Translations under genes and position numbers: made by a program
Notes under the pieces: generated by a model
What the model saw: only the letters and a program-made list of their open reading frames with translations
Databases searched by the model: none
Told to the model about the DNA's origin: nothing
Source of the DNA: JAICMB01 sp963802915
GTDB lineage: Bacteria; Acidobacteriota; Terriglobia; Bryobacterales; Bryobacteraceae
Direction of reading: 5' to 3'
Assembly: GCA_963802915.1 (NCBI GenBank)
Contig: CAWDKQ010000003.1
Coordinates: 1 to 64,000, forward strand
Length of the DNA stretch: 64,000 nt
Shown here: one piece after another, positions 53,750-62,946 of the stretch
Layout: every line of letters begins with the position of its first letter
How positions within the stretch are numbered: position 1 is the stretch's first letter

Positions 53750-55309
53750 GTGAAGGTCTTGACCGCCTCGCAAATGCGCGACGTCGATCGCCGCAGTATT
53801 GAGGCCGGCATCTCCGGCATCGTGCTGATGGAAAATGCTGGGCATCGCGTTGTTGAGTTCCTCGTCGAAAAATTCGCTCCGCTGGACAAACATCGCATCG
53901 TCGTCCTGTGCGGTAAAGGGAACAACGGCGGCGACGGACTGGTGGTCGCGCGCCAGCTCTTCACGCGATTCCATCCTGCCGCGCTACACGTCGTGCTCGC
54001 GGGCGATCCCGCCGAATTGAAGGGCGACGCAGCCCAGAACCTGCGCATGCTGGAAACCGCGGGATGTCCCTTCGAATCCGCTATTACGCCCGAAATGCAG
54101 TTAGCCACCGTCGTGGTCGACGCGCTGCTCGGCACCGGTCTGCACGGACCGGCCGAAGGCCCGATTGTCGAACTGATCCGCCAGATCAATGACGGATTCT
54201 CCCTCGCCGATATCGTCGCCGTGGACATGCCTTCCGGCATGCAAAGCGACACCGGGAAGATCGAGGGCGAGGTGGTTGCAGCCAATTACACGGTCACCTT
54301 CACCGCGCCCAAAGTCTGCCACGTGCTTTCGCCCGCCGCGGAACGGTGCGGCAAGCTGCGGGTTGCGCCCATCGGCTCCCCGACGTCGATGTTCGAAGGG
54401 GACAAGTCCGTCTTCCTTTCGCTCTCCCAGCCGGAAATCTTCCGTGATCTATTCGGCCCGCGCGAGCTCGATTCGAACAAGGGCAAGTACGGGCACGTTC
54501 TTGTCATAGCCGGCGCGCGCGGTAAAACGGGAGCGGCAGCGATGTCCGGAACTTCGGCGCTCAAAGCGGGCGCCGGGCTCGTGACCGTAGCTTCCGCCGA
54601 CTCGGCCATCGAGCCCATCGCCTCCTATTCACCCGAGCTCATGACCGCCCCGCTTCCGGAAACGGAGACGGGCGCCATCTCGATGCAAGCTATCGAACAC
54701 GGCGCACTCAAGAGCCTCGCGGAGAAGAAAACCGTAGCCGTGATCGGACCCGGACTCGGCACGCATCCCGAAACCGTCCAATTCGTCCGGCGGGCGATTC
54801 AGGACTTGAACTTGCCGATGGTGGTCGACGCCGACGCGCTGAACGCTCTCGATCGCACCGACGTTCGCGGGCAGGGCATTCGGATCATGACTCCGCATCC
54901 TGGCGAGATGTCCCGCCTCACCAATAAAACCATCGAGCAGATCCAGGCGGATCGCGTCAACATGGCACGCTCATTTGCGATGGAGCGCGGCGTTTGCATG
55001 GTCCTGAAAGGACATCGCACCGTGATCGCGTTTCCGGACGGCCAAACCTTTATCAATCCCACGAACACGCCGGCTCTCGCGACGGGCGGCACCGGCGACG
55101 TTCTCACAGGCCTGATCGCCGGGATCTTCGCGCAGTTTCCTGACCGGCTTCAGGAATCCGTGCTGGCCGCGGTGTACCTCCATGGCCGTGCGGCGCAGTT
55201 GGGCGCGCTCGTTGTTGGGGAAAAATCATTCGTGGCCACCGATGTTTTAGCCTACCTGCCTGCCGCGATGCGCGAGGTCGCGGAAGGGATCAATCCTACG
55301 CTTGTCTGA
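53750..55309 (+). CDS. nnr: Bifunctional NAD(P)H-hydrate epimerase / ADP-dependent dehydratase
   Basis: A 519-residue repair enzyme for hydrated NAD(P)H. The N-terminal epimerase (about 1-215) has LMENAGHRVV and CGKGNNGGDGLVVARQL; the C-terminal dehydratase (about 225-519) has GKYGHVLVIAGARGKTGAAA, VIGPGLGT and the nucleotide-binding NTPALATGGTGDVLTG. It acts in the cytoplasm, restoring S-NADHX using ADP or ATP. The start is GTG 53750. The tsaE frame starts within its last codons. Confidence 0.93.
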   Translation: MKVLTASQMRDVDRRSIEAGISGIVLMENAGHRVVEFLVEKFAPLDKHRIVVLCGKGNNGGDGLVVARQLFTRFHPAALHVVLAGDPAELKGDAAQNLRMLETAGCPFESAITPEMQLATVVVDALLGTGLHGPAEGPIVELIRQINDGFSLADIVAVDMPSGMQSDTGKIEGEVVAANYTVTFTAPKVCHVLSPAAERCGKLRVAPIGSPTSMFEGDKSVFLSLSQPEIFRDLFGPRELDSNKGKYGHVLVIAGARGKTGAAAMSGTSALKAGAGLVTVASADSAIEPIASYSPELMTAPLPETETGAISMQAIEHGALKSLAEKKTVAVIGPGLGTHPETVQFVRRAIQDLNLPMVVDADALNALDRTDVRGQGIRIMTPHPGEMSRLTNKTIEQIQADRVNMARSFAMERGVCMVLKGHRTVIAFPDGQTFINPTNTPALATGGTGDVLTGLIAGIFAQFPDRLQESVLAAVYLHGRAAQLGALVVGEKSFVATDVLAYLPAAMREVAEGINPTLV

Positions 55310-55715
55310 GGTGTTTCATACTTCCTCCGAGGACGAGACCATTGCCCTCGGCGAGCGGCTCGCCCGCACTCTGCCGGCAAAGGGCGTCGTGCTCCTGATT
55401 GGAAACCTTGGGGCCGGCAAAACTACTCTGGCCAAGGGCATCGTGAAAGGCCTGGGCGCCGCCTCGCCGGACGAAGTTTCGAGCCCGACCTTCACCCTGA
55501 TCCACGAGTATTCGGATCGCGTCTACCACGTGGACCTCTATCGATTGGACGATCCCCGCGCGGTTGCCCGGCTCGGTCTGGACGAGCTTTTCGATCGCGA
55601 CGCCCTGGTCCTGATCGAGTGGGGTGAGCGCTTCCCCGACCTGCTGCCCGCTGATCGAACTGAGATCCGGCTTACACGAACCGAGGGCGACAGCCGGATT
55701 ATCGAGCTTACTTAA
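55302..55715 (+). CDS. tsaE: tRNA threonylcarbamoyladenosine biosynthesis ATPase
   Basis: TsaE is the ATPase that assists TsaB and TsaD in making t6A on tRNAs that read ANN codons. The 137-residue protein has Walker A (LLIGNLGAGKTTLAKGIVKG), the SPTFTLIHEY block, a Walker B-like LVLIEWGERF and the C-terminal strand. The start is TTG 55302 overlapping nnr, or GTG 55311. The nnr-tsaE order is common in bacteria, so it supports both calls. Confidence 0.92.
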   Translation: MSEVFHTSSEDETIALGERLARTLPAKGVVLLIGNLGAGKTTLAKGIVKGLGAASPDEVSSPTFTLIHEYSDRVYHVDLYRLDDPRAVARLGLDELFDRDALVLIEWGERFPDLLPADRTEIRLTRTEGDSRIIELT

Positions 55716-55813
55716 AAATGTTTGACACATTTGCATGAATACGTGTGTCTAAAGGGGAGCCAGAAAACCGCGACGCGTGACTGCCATCATGCGCCGCCCG
55801 CGGAGTTCGACCT

Positions 55814-56335
55814 TTGTTTCAAACAAAACACTGGCTGCTTGCGATAGCTCTCGCTCAGGCTGTTTGGGCAGCCCCGCTCATGCCGGCGGACTCCGTCTAT
55901 GCGGAGTTTCAGGTCGGCAGTGGAACTTTTAACGCCTGGATCACCGATGCCGGGGGCATTGATGAGGCCTTGTCTTTATGGGACGGCGACACCCAGGCAA
56001 GCATTCCCAGCGGCATGCTGGTATGGCAGCCCATGCCGTGGAATGCACCCTGGTCCTGGTATTTAGACCCCTCCTCTGTAACTTTTGCGGCCCGGACAGC
56101 TGAATTCTGCGACGGAACCCCTTCCTACGTCCAGGAGTCCGGGCCATCTTTTGGAAATCAGTTTTGCCCGTGGACCGCTGTGCTTGTGAACTTAGAGGAC
56201 GTGAACGGCGACACGATCCCGCAAGTCGACCCGCTTGGAGGAACCGCGCCCGAACCACCCACGGCCGCGCTTGTTCTTTTCAGCCTCGCCGCACTTTTTA
56301 TAGCAAGACTGCGCGCGTATCGCTGCGGCGATTGA
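55814..56335 (+). CDS. PEP-CTERM-type secreted protein
   Basis: A 173-residue protein with a signal peptide (LLAIALAQAVWA), a beta-rich middle containing four Trp-rich turns (WQPMPWNAPWSWY), and a C-terminal sorting tripartite signal: EPPTAALVLF, hydrophobic helix LFSLAALFIARL and basic RAYR. PEP-CTERM signals are read by EpsH-type exosortases; none is in this window. The start appears to be TTG 55814 because no ATG or GTG lies in frame upstream. The 3' end overlaps the convergent gene. Confidence 0.75.
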   Translation: MFQTKHWLLAIALAQAVWAAPLMPADSVYAEFQVGSGTFNAWITDAGGIDEALSLWDGDTQASIPSGMLVWQPMPWNAPWSWYLDPSSVTFAARTAEFCDGTPSYVQESGPSFGNQFCPWTAVLVNLEDVNGDTIPQVDPLGGTAPEPPTAALVLFSLAALFIARLRAYRCGD

Positions 56336-56588
56336 AGAGCGATTTGCCGCGCTTGCGCGATTCGCCCTTGGCCGCAGCTTCTAATTTTCGATCCAGGATC
56401 ACCGCTGCGAGCGCGTTGCGCGCGCGGTTGCATGCGGCCCTCGCCAGATCGACCTTCTGCTTGGCCGCGACCTTATCCGGACCGCTCGACTCCGATGCCG
56501 CGATCGCTTCCGCCAATGCCTGAAACGCGGCATCGTAGTCCGCGCGCAGCTTGGAGAATTGACTCTTGCCCTCCGAACCTCTGAACAT
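56298..56588 (-). CDS. Small helical hypothetical protein
   Basis: A 96-residue, Ala/Lys/Arg-rich, mostly helical cytoplasmic protein (LRADYDAAFQALAEAIAASE, then KVAAKQKVDLARAACNRARN). AGAGG lies before the ATG at about 8 nt. I recognise no family; a coiled coil or nucleic-acid-binding protein is possible. It overlaps the PEP-CTERM gene tail-to-tail by 38 bp. The arginine-rich end is partly antisense to that gene's sorting signal. Confidence 0.55.
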   Translation of the reverse strand: MFRGSEGKSQFSKLRADYDAAFQALAEAIAASESSGPDKVAAKQKVDLARAACNRARNALAAVILDRKLEAAAKGESRKRGKSLFNRRSDTRAVLL

Positions 56589-56628
56589 ATTTAACCTCTA
56601 GTGAAAACCCGCCGACCCTCGTTTCATT

Positions 56629-58338
56629 TTATGGCTGGTTTTTCTGTTCCGCGATATCTTCCGCCGGAATCACGGCGAGTTGGATGGTGTCGTGCCCGCT
56701 GGGTTTAGCGCTGATGTCAACCCCAGCCGATTCGTGCGGCTTCACAAAATCGGGGTCCTGATAGGCACCGTATTCCACTTCTTCCCACGCGTAGATCTTG
56801 TACTCGCCAGGACGCACACCCTTCATCGTGAAGTGGCCGTTCTGATCGGTGCTTGCGGTTTTATAAAGCCATGCGATCGATCTGTGCTTTTCGTCAGGGA
56901 TGAGCGTGACCGTGGCGCTGGCCGCGTTTTCACCCTTGGCATTTTGGACGGTGCCTTCAATCTGCGCGCCTTTGGGATTGATGGTGACCGTCATCTCGCC
57001 GGCGGGAACGCCTTGGGTGAAATCGGCGCCCGTTTCTGTGATGTCCTGGTCTCCGATGCGAGCCGATTTTAAGTAGAAGCCTTCTGGAAGACCGGAGACG
57101 TAAATGTCGTAAGCGTCCTGGCTGACATTTGTGAGCTTGAAGTTCAGGTCGTCGCCAACCGCGCTTCCGGAACCTCCCATCATGGGCTGATTCACTTTCG
57201 CTTGTAGATAAATATGGATCGTGCCGCTTCCGAGATCGCCATTCTCTTCCACTACAAGACGCCCTTTGATCTCGCCCGGAGGCGTAAAGCTCACCTCCAC
57301 GCCATCGACATTCGAATTGCCCACATCCACTGTTGCGCGCGCTGAGTAACGCATTCCGTCGTTCGTCAAAAATCCGGTCAGGACGTAAGCGCCGGGCGGG
57401 ACCCCGCGCATTTCGAAATTGCCATTGGCGTCCGAGATGCGAGCCGTCGCAACCGGCATGTAGTAATAGTTAACGCCGCGCACCAGCAGTTGGAGCATGA
57501 CGTTGTTTCGTTGAGATCCGGCATTCGCCAGATTCACGCGACCTTTGACCCGCACCGTTCGCGTTCGCTGAAGCGTCATGTCGATCCCGTGGATGGTCCC
57601 GCCCGGCGTAATCTCGATCAGGGAAGCGCTTTCCGGATTCGCGGCGTTGGGGTAGTAAGTGGGTGCGTAGCCCTGCTCCATCGCCTGCACCGCCTTGGCT
57701 GATCCCACGACCTTCTCTCGCACGGGCATCCACACATCGTTTGAGCGGTACCGCGCCATCAAAATATACTTGCCAGGCGCGACCCCATAAATGCGGAACT
57801 CGCCTAGGTCGTTCGTCGACGAAGAATCCATCATCTGAAGCTCTTTCTTTCCGCGTGTATAACGGAAGGCCATACACTGTAGCTCCACGTTAGACAACGG
57901 CTCGCCATCCTGATCGGTCACGTGACCCGTAATCACGCCCTGCGGCGTCAGCTTGAAAGTGAGTTCCTTCATCTTCTGGCCATTCGCCAGAGTAAGCGTA
58001 GTGGTCCGTCGCGTGTTTCCTTGGGAAGAATACGATTGCGACACAAACCCATTTCGCGTCCCGTGCAGCGTGTAGCGTCCTGGATCGACACCGTCGAACA
58101 GAAAGTGGCCGCCGTCCTCGGTGACGGTTCCGTAAGGGACGCCGTTTTGATCCCCCACCGGCGTCAGGCGCAGATGCACGTTTTTTAGCGGCTCACCCGA
58201 AGTCGCGTTCACCACCGTGCCCTCAATGGAGCACTTGTCTTCCGGTTTGACTTCAGGCTTAACGCTTTGCTGATTCGGCGTCTGACTCGTTTGAGCTATT
58301 AACGATGCGATGAATGCGAAAGGGAGGAAATATCGCAA
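56629..58338 (-). CDS. Secreted protein with carboxypeptidase-regulatory-like repeats
   Basis: A 569-residue exported protein with a signal peptide and five or more carboxypeptidase-regulatory-like beta sandwiches of about 80-100 residues (for example SIEGTVVNATSGEPLKNVHL, VITGHVTDQDGEPLSNVELQ and IEGTVQNAKGENAASATVTL). Between these are NGHFTMKGVRPGEYKIYAWE-type turns. Such proteins are common in acidobacteria; role in surface binding is inferred. The start is TTG 58338 with GGAGG about 6 nt upstream. Confidence 0.75.
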   Translation of the reverse strand: MRYFLPFAFIASLIAQTSQTPNQQSVKPEVKPEDKCSIEGTVVNATSGEPLKNVHLRLTPVGDQNGVPYGTVTEDGGHFLFDGVDPGRYTLHGTRNGFVSQSYSSQGNTRRTTTLTLANGQKMKELTFKLTPQGVITGHVTDQDGEPLSNVELQCMAFRYTRGKKELQMMDSSSTNDLGEFRIYGVAPGKYILMARYRSNDVWMPVREKVVGSAKAVQAMEQGYAPTYYPNAANPESASLIEITPGGTIHGIDMTLQRTRTVRVKGRVNLANAGSQRNNVMLQLLVRGVNYYYMPVATARISDANGNFEMRGVPPGAYVLTGFLTNDGMRYSARATVDVGNSNVDGVEVSFTPPGEIKGRLVVEENGDLGSGTIHIYLQAKVNQPMMGGSGSAVGDDLNFKLTNVSQDAYDIYVSGLPEGFYLKSARIGDQDITETGADFTQGVPAGEMTVTINPKGAQIEGTVQNAKGENAASATVTLIPDEKHRSIAWLYKTASTDQNGHFTMKGVRPGEYKIYAWEEVEYGAYQDPDFVKPHESAGVDISAKPSGHDTIQLAVIPAEDIAEQKNQP

Positions 58339-58383
58339 AATGGCACCTCCTTTTCGATATTAGACGTACGAAGACACTAATTG

Positions 58384-60486
58384 TCAGACGCGCAGCGGCA
58401 TGGAGCGGATGCGCTGGCCGGTGGCGTCGAAAAGCGCGTTGGCAATGGCCGGCGCGATGCCCATAATAGGCGTTTCGCCAGCCCCCGCCGACGGAATATC
58501 CTTCGGATCGATTAGTACGCTTTCGATGTGAACGGGCATATCGCTGAACCGCGGAAGCCGGTATCTGGTAAGCCGGGAGTTCAGAATCCGGCCGTTTTCA
58601 AAATCGACAGCCTCGAATAATGCGCCGCCGAGACCTTGAATAATGGAGCCTTCCACTTGATTCTTGAGATGCTCGGGATTGACAACCGGGCCGCAGTCGA
58701 ATGCCTGCACGACTCGATCGATTCTCAGCGGCGATCCGTTTTGCGGAGCCGTGAGCTCGACACAGCAGGCGAAGTAGCTACCCTTCTCGAAGCCGCCGGA
58801 TAATCCAAAACCCTGGCCCGGACGGGTCTTCGATTTGCCCCATCCGAACTTCTCGGTCGCAGCTTCGAATACGCGGCGCAATCTCGGATTGGTGGTGTTC
58901 TTCAGGCGGAACGATAACGGTTCCACGCCGGCGGCGTGCGCGAGTTCATCCATGTGCGATTCGCGAGCGAAGTGGTTGGCCGTTCCGGCCAGTCCGCGAT
59001 AGGAGCCCTGGCGGAGCGGCGATTCCACCTCATGAAACTCGGCGCGCTCGTTCGGAATGTTGTATGAGCTTTTCATCGCAGACGGGCCGGAATTGTAGTT
59101 GTGGAAGTCCCAAGCGACGATGGTTCCGTCTTGGCGCGCGGCGCTGCGAACATCGATCACGCCGGCTGGACGGAAGTAGGCCCAGGTCATTTCTTCTTCG
59201 CGGGTCCAATTGACCTTCACGGGTTTGCCCGCGGCTTTCGCGAGACGCGCCGCTTCGATGGCCGCTTCGCCGGTATGTTTGCCGCCGTAGCCGGAACCGG
59301 TATCCGGTCCGATGACGCGGACGCGATCTTTGGGCAGGTTGAACGCTTCGGCGAGCTCGTCGCGAACGCCGAACGGACGCTGTCCGCCGGTCCAGACGGT
59401 GAGCTTGCCATCCTTCCACTCGGCAACGGCTCCGCGCGGCTCAAGCGGCACATGCGCGATATAGGCAACCGTGTAAGTGGCTTCGGCTTTTGCATCGGCC
59501 TGCGCGATGGCGTCTTCGATTGCGGACGATTTCGCGGCGGGATTCGCTTTGAGCAGGGAGAAGAGTTCACGCGAACTCGGCTGCGGATTGGCTTTCCATT
59601 CTGCCTTCACCGCTTCCACCGCGGCAGAGAGCTTTTGCGGGTCTTCGGAAGCGACGCCGATGAACTCGCCATCATGCACCACCGTGATGCCCGCCATCTT
59701 TTCGGCCGCCTGCGTATCGACCGAAGCGAGCTTGGCGTTGAACGCCGATGGCCGAACGATTTTGCCATAGAGCATCCCAGGACGCGAAATATCGTAGGCG
59801 TAGCGATGCTTGCCGGTCACGATGTCGCGCGCGCCGACCTTTTCCAAATTCGTATCGCCGATCTTCCATTGCGTCGCGGGCGTTACCGGCGTGTTTTCCG
59901 CGATGGTTTTCGTGAGCTTCTGGCCCTTGGTGAGATCGCCGAAGGAAACGACCTTAGACCCGTTCCGGATGCTTCCGTTTTCGCAAGACAAACCAGCGCG
60001 ATCTACCTGCCACTTCTCAGCCGCCAGACCGATCAGCATCTCGCGCGCTGCCGCCGCTACCTTATGAAGCTGCGGCGCCATGATCGGCGTAGTGCGGCTT
60101 CCGAACGTGCCCATGTCGTAAGGAACCAGGTCGGTATCGGCCATCACCATGCGAATCTTGTCGGGGCTCGTGCGCAGCTCTTCCGCGACCGCCTGCGTCA
60201 GCGATGTTCGAATATTCTGGCCCACTTCGGCTTTGCCGGTGTAAACCGTGACGATGCCATCCTCGCCGATATGCAGCCAAGCGCCGAGATTCTGCGGCAT
60301 CGCTTCACCGCGCATACCTCCGCGCCGGGCGCCACCGGCCTCTTGTGCCTCGCCACTCAAGGCCAGGAACAAAATGATCCCCGCGCCGGCGAATTTGAAG
60401 AAGTCGCGGCGATCCGGCGTGAAATGATAAGCCGGTCCGCTGCGCAGTTCGTAGCGCTCGAGTTCGATACGATCCAGCTCAGGCAT
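58384..60486 (-). CDS. Molybdopterin subunit of an isoquinoline-1-oxidoreductase-type hydroxylase
   Basis: A 700-residue xanthine-oxidase-family large subunit of the IorB type. RRDFFKFAGAG (about 26-36) is a twin-arginine-like signal, so it acts in the periplasm, anchored or secreted with its partner. HVPLEPRGAVAEW and TGSGYGGKHTGEAAIEAA bind the molybdopterin cofactor, and GAGETPIMGIAPAIANAL carries the catalytic Glu. It hydroxylates N-heterocycles or aldehydes; the substrate is unknown. It follows the [2Fe-2S] subunit, overlapping by 8 bp. Confidence 0.9.
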   Translation of the reverse strand: MPELDRIELERYELRSGPAYHFTPDRRDFFKFAGAGIILFLALSGEAQEAGGARRGGMRGEAMPQNLGAWLHIGEDGIVTVYTGKAEVGQNIRTSLTQAVAEELRTSPDKIRMVMADTDLVPYDMGTFGSRTTPIMAPQLHKVAAAAREMLIGLAAEKWQVDRAGLSCENGSIRNGSKVVSFGDLTKGQKLTKTIAENTPVTPATQWKIGDTNLEKVGARDIVTGKHRYAYDISRPGMLYGKIVRPSAFNAKLASVDTQAAEKMAGITVVHDGEFIGVASEDPQKLSAAVEAVKAEWKANPQPSSRELFSLLKANPAAKSSAIEDAIAQADAKAEATYTVAYIAHVPLEPRGAVAEWKDGKLTVWTGGQRPFGVRDELAEAFNLPKDRVRVIGPDTGSGYGGKHTGEAAIEAARLAKAAGKPVKVNWTREEEMTWAYFRPAGVIDVRSAARQDGTIVAWDFHNYNSGPSAMKSSYNIPNERAEFHEVESPLRQGSYRGLAGTANHFARESHMDELAHAAGVEPLSFRLKNTTNPRLRRVFEAATEKFGWGKSKTRPGQGFGLSGGFEKGSYFACCVELTAPQNGSPLRIDRVVQAFDCGPVVNPEHLKNQVEGSIIQGLGGALFEAVDFENGRILNSRLTRYRLPRFSDMPVHIESVLIDPKDIPSAGAGETPIMGIAPAIANALFDATGQRIRSMPLRV

Positions 60487-60949
60487 AGTGTCCTCCGTTC
60501 GACATTCTGGCCGCCATTCGTACAGCGGTCACGATGCGCGGATACGTGCCGCAACGGCAGATATGACCATCGAGTTCGCGGGCGATCTGAGCTTCACTCG
60601 GATCGGGAATTCTCTTGAGCAGCGCCACGCTGCCGACGATCATGCCGGGAGTACAATAGCCGCACTGCATTGCGTCCGCCTTGATAAAGGCTTCCTGAAC
60701 GGGATGCAGCTTTCCGTTCTGTTCGAGACCTTCGATAGTTGTTACTTGTTTCCCTTGAGCCTTGCTCACGGGAGTGATGCACGAGCGTACCGGAGTCCCA
60801 TCCAGCAGGACCGTACAAGCGCGGCATTGGCCTTCGCCACAGCCGTACTTGGTTCCGGTAAGATCGAGTTCTTCGCGGAGAACGTAGAGGAGAGGCCGCT
60901 CGGGGTCGCTCTGGACGCGGCGCCGGGCTCCGTTGACGACCAGTTCCAT
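60479..60949 (-). CDS. [2Fe-2S] subunit of the molybdenum hydroxylase
   Basis: A 156-residue small subunit of IorA/CoxS type. The plant-type ferredoxin cluster is bound by CGEGQCRACTVL plus the following Cys, and the second [2Fe-2S] by CGYCTPGMI and CRCGTYPRI. It carries electrons from the molybdenum centre toward an electron acceptor. It has no signal peptide of its own and would be exported with the large subunit. ATG 60949 sits 6 nt behind TAGAAT. Confidence 0.92.
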   Translation of the reverse strand: MELVVNGARRRVQSDPERPLLYVLREELDLTGTKYGCGEGQCRACTVLLDGTPVRSCITPVSKAQGKQVTTIEGLEQNGKLHPVQEAFIKADAMQCGYCTPGMIVGSVALLKRIPDPSEAQIARELDGHICRCGTYPRIVTAVRMAARMSNGGHYA

Positions 60950-60955
60950 ATCACT

Positions 60956-60961
60956 ATTCTA
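60956..60961 (-). promoter_or_regulatory. -10-like box before the hydroxylase operon
   Basis: TAGAAT on the minus strand, then 6 nt, then ATG at 60949; leaderless start. Confidence 0.45.
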
Positions 60962-61008
60962 CGAGCGTTGTTGGTTCGTAGTTCGTGGTTCGTCGTTAAC
61001 GCGTTGGG

Positions 61009-61014
61009 TAACCT
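61009..61014 (+). promoter_or_regulatory. -10-like box before the PF04008 gene
   Basis: TAACCT, then TGGGAC, then ATG at 61021. Confidence 0.35.
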
Positions 61015-61020
61015 TGGGAC

Positions 61021-61503
61021 ATGGAACTCAAAGTGGTTCGGCTGGAAATCCCGGAAAACGGGAACGTCATTATGGGGCAGAGTCACTTCATCAAGACGGT
61101 TGAGGATCTTTATGAGGCGATCGTCAATACCGTGCCTCAGATGAAATTCGGCGTGGCTTTCAATGAGGCTTCGGGGCCTTGTTTGACTCGCGTCGACGGG
61201 AACGATGATGAGCTGAAGTCCATGGCTACGCGCAACGCTACTGCTGTGGGCGCCGGTCACTTGTTCGTGATCGCGATGCGGGAAGGCTATCCGATCAACG
61301 TCACGAACATCGTTCAGATGACTCCGGAGGTTTGTACGATCTTCTGCGCAACTGCCAATCCGCTTGAAGTGATTGTCGCGGAGACGGTGCAGGGCCGGGG
61401 CGTGCTTGGCGTGGTGGATGGCAGCTCGCCGAAGGGCGTAGAAACCGACGCGGACGCGCATGCGCGGCGGGATTTCCTCAGGAAAATCGGGTATAAGCGC
61501 TAG
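61021..61503 (+). CDS. Adenosine-specific kinase family (PF04008) protein
   Basis: A 160-residue cytosolic protein of the PF04008 family: VVRLEIPENGNVIMGQSHFI, then FGVAFNEASGPCL and ATANPLEVIVAETVQGRGVL with GVVDGSSPKGVE. The family name rests on archaeal members; the enzymatic role in bacteria is not established. It is divergent from the hydroxylase operon (72 bp between starts) and ends overlapping the GT39-like gene by 4 bp. Confidence 0.85.
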   Translation: MELKVVRLEIPENGNVIMGQSHFIKTVEDLYEAIVNTVPQMKFGVAFNEASGPCLTRVDGNDDELKSMATRNATAVGAGHLFVIAMREGYPINVTNIVQMTPEVCTIFCATANPLEVIVAETVQGRGVLGVVDGSSPKGVETDADAHARRDFLRKIGYKR

Positions 61504-62940
61504 GGCGGGATGTGGTAGATGAGGACTGCGCCGCCATCAATGCGGTCTACGGGTTGATATGGGTCGAGCCAGGACCAGGGTTTTATGTGCGGTCCGGGCG
61601 GTGGTTTCAGTTCGGTCAGATAGCGCTCCGTGGCGCTTATCCCAATCCAGCCGGTGGTTGGTTCCCATGGCGAAGCGAGTTGGTAGAGAGCCAGGCCGTG
61701 TCTCGAGGGATCGAGGTTGCCGAACATTCGGACGCTTGCCTGTTTTATGCCGCGATCATGCAAATAGCGGGCCAAGCGCTCGCAGTTTTGACCCCAGTCG
61801 AGGTCGGAATCGACGCGGATACGTTCGGCTCGGCCGCGGGCGAACTCGTTGAAATAGGCGATGTAGTCGGGATGCGATTTTATCGAGGCGACGAGAAGCC
61901 AGAGCAGGAGAACGGCGGCCAGGACTTTCGGCGCTCGAACGAGGGCCATTCCGGCGGGGATCGCGAGTAAGGCGTAGACGGGCAGGATGTGGCGGATTCC
62001 GATATCGATGTGGCTGGGCATCGCCGAGGCCATGATGCCGACAGCGCAGACCAACGGAATCCAATGCCGGCGCGGGCCGCGGCGGAGGAAATAGCAGGCG
62101 ATGCCGAGCAGAACAAGAAAGGCTATCGGCGTTTTATAAGTGAAGACGACCGGGAAAAAGTACCACCAGCCGTGGGTGCGCAGTTCACCGAACAAGTAGC
62201 TGGGATGGCCGTAGCGGTTGTGTCTGCGAAGGACGTGCAGTCCTTCCATCAGCGGGGCGAAGCTAAAAAAGTACGCGGCCCAGACTATCAGGACGCAGGT
62301 GACAATCGCGATGGCGAGTGAACGCGGGCGGAAACGCGAGAGGTACTCTTTGCGATCGCCGAGCAGAAACATCACGGCAACGCAGACGGGGAAATAGAGC
62401 AGGAAACTGAACTTAGTCAGGATGCCCGCGGCGACGGCGATGCCGAGCAGAACAACCCTTCCGGATTCGAATGCGTAGAGGGCGGCCATGAGCGTACCGC
62501 AGAAAGCGATGTCGGTGGTGGCGAGTCCGGCGTGCGCGAGGACCGGCGGCAAGTTCGTGAACACGAGAACCGCGGCCGTAGCGGCGTAATCGCCGTGGTG
62601 ACGCCGAGCCCAGAACCAGACCATCAGAGACGCCAGGATGAAGAACGGAAGTTCGCCGGCTCGCGCGAAGGAGAGCGTTCGGTAGTAGGAGGGCGAATCG
62701 TAGAGGATGTTCGGCACGATTTTGTTGTCGTGGGCTCCGGCGAGCCATGCCCCGATCGCGGAAGGGATGTGCGAGAGCGGCGGCTGCTCCGGCATGAACG
62801 TATAGGTGTGGCGCGTCAGCCATTCTGAGACCGGCGGAGATGAAGCCCGGCTCGTCCACGGTGTGGTTCAGAGCCGTGTACGTGGAGACGATTCGCAGAA
62901 CGCCGATGGCTATAAAGAGAAGGGCGATCCGGAATGCCAA
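61500..62940 (-). CDS. GT39/ArnT-like membrane glycosyltransferase, frameshifted
   Basis: A polytopic glycosyltransferase-like protein. The N-terminal frame (FRIALLFIAIGVLRIVSTYT, then HTVDEPGFISAGL) contains the acidic DE pair of the first loop in lipid-linked-sugar transferases. One extra base near 62826 shifts the rest: dropping it joins SAGLEWLTRHTYTFMPEQPP, which continues as about ten helices with WDL-like DSDLDWGQNCERLARYL at about 330. The substrate is unknown. Repaired length is about 479 residues. TTG start at 62940, 6 nt after the aminotransferase stop. Confidence 0.75.
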
Positions 62941-62946
62941 CGATTT

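Noticed and set aside
59101..60618. A 505-codon open frame on the plus strand
   Set aside because: It is the antisense of the molybdenum hydroxylase genes, whose minus-strand frames are full family matches.
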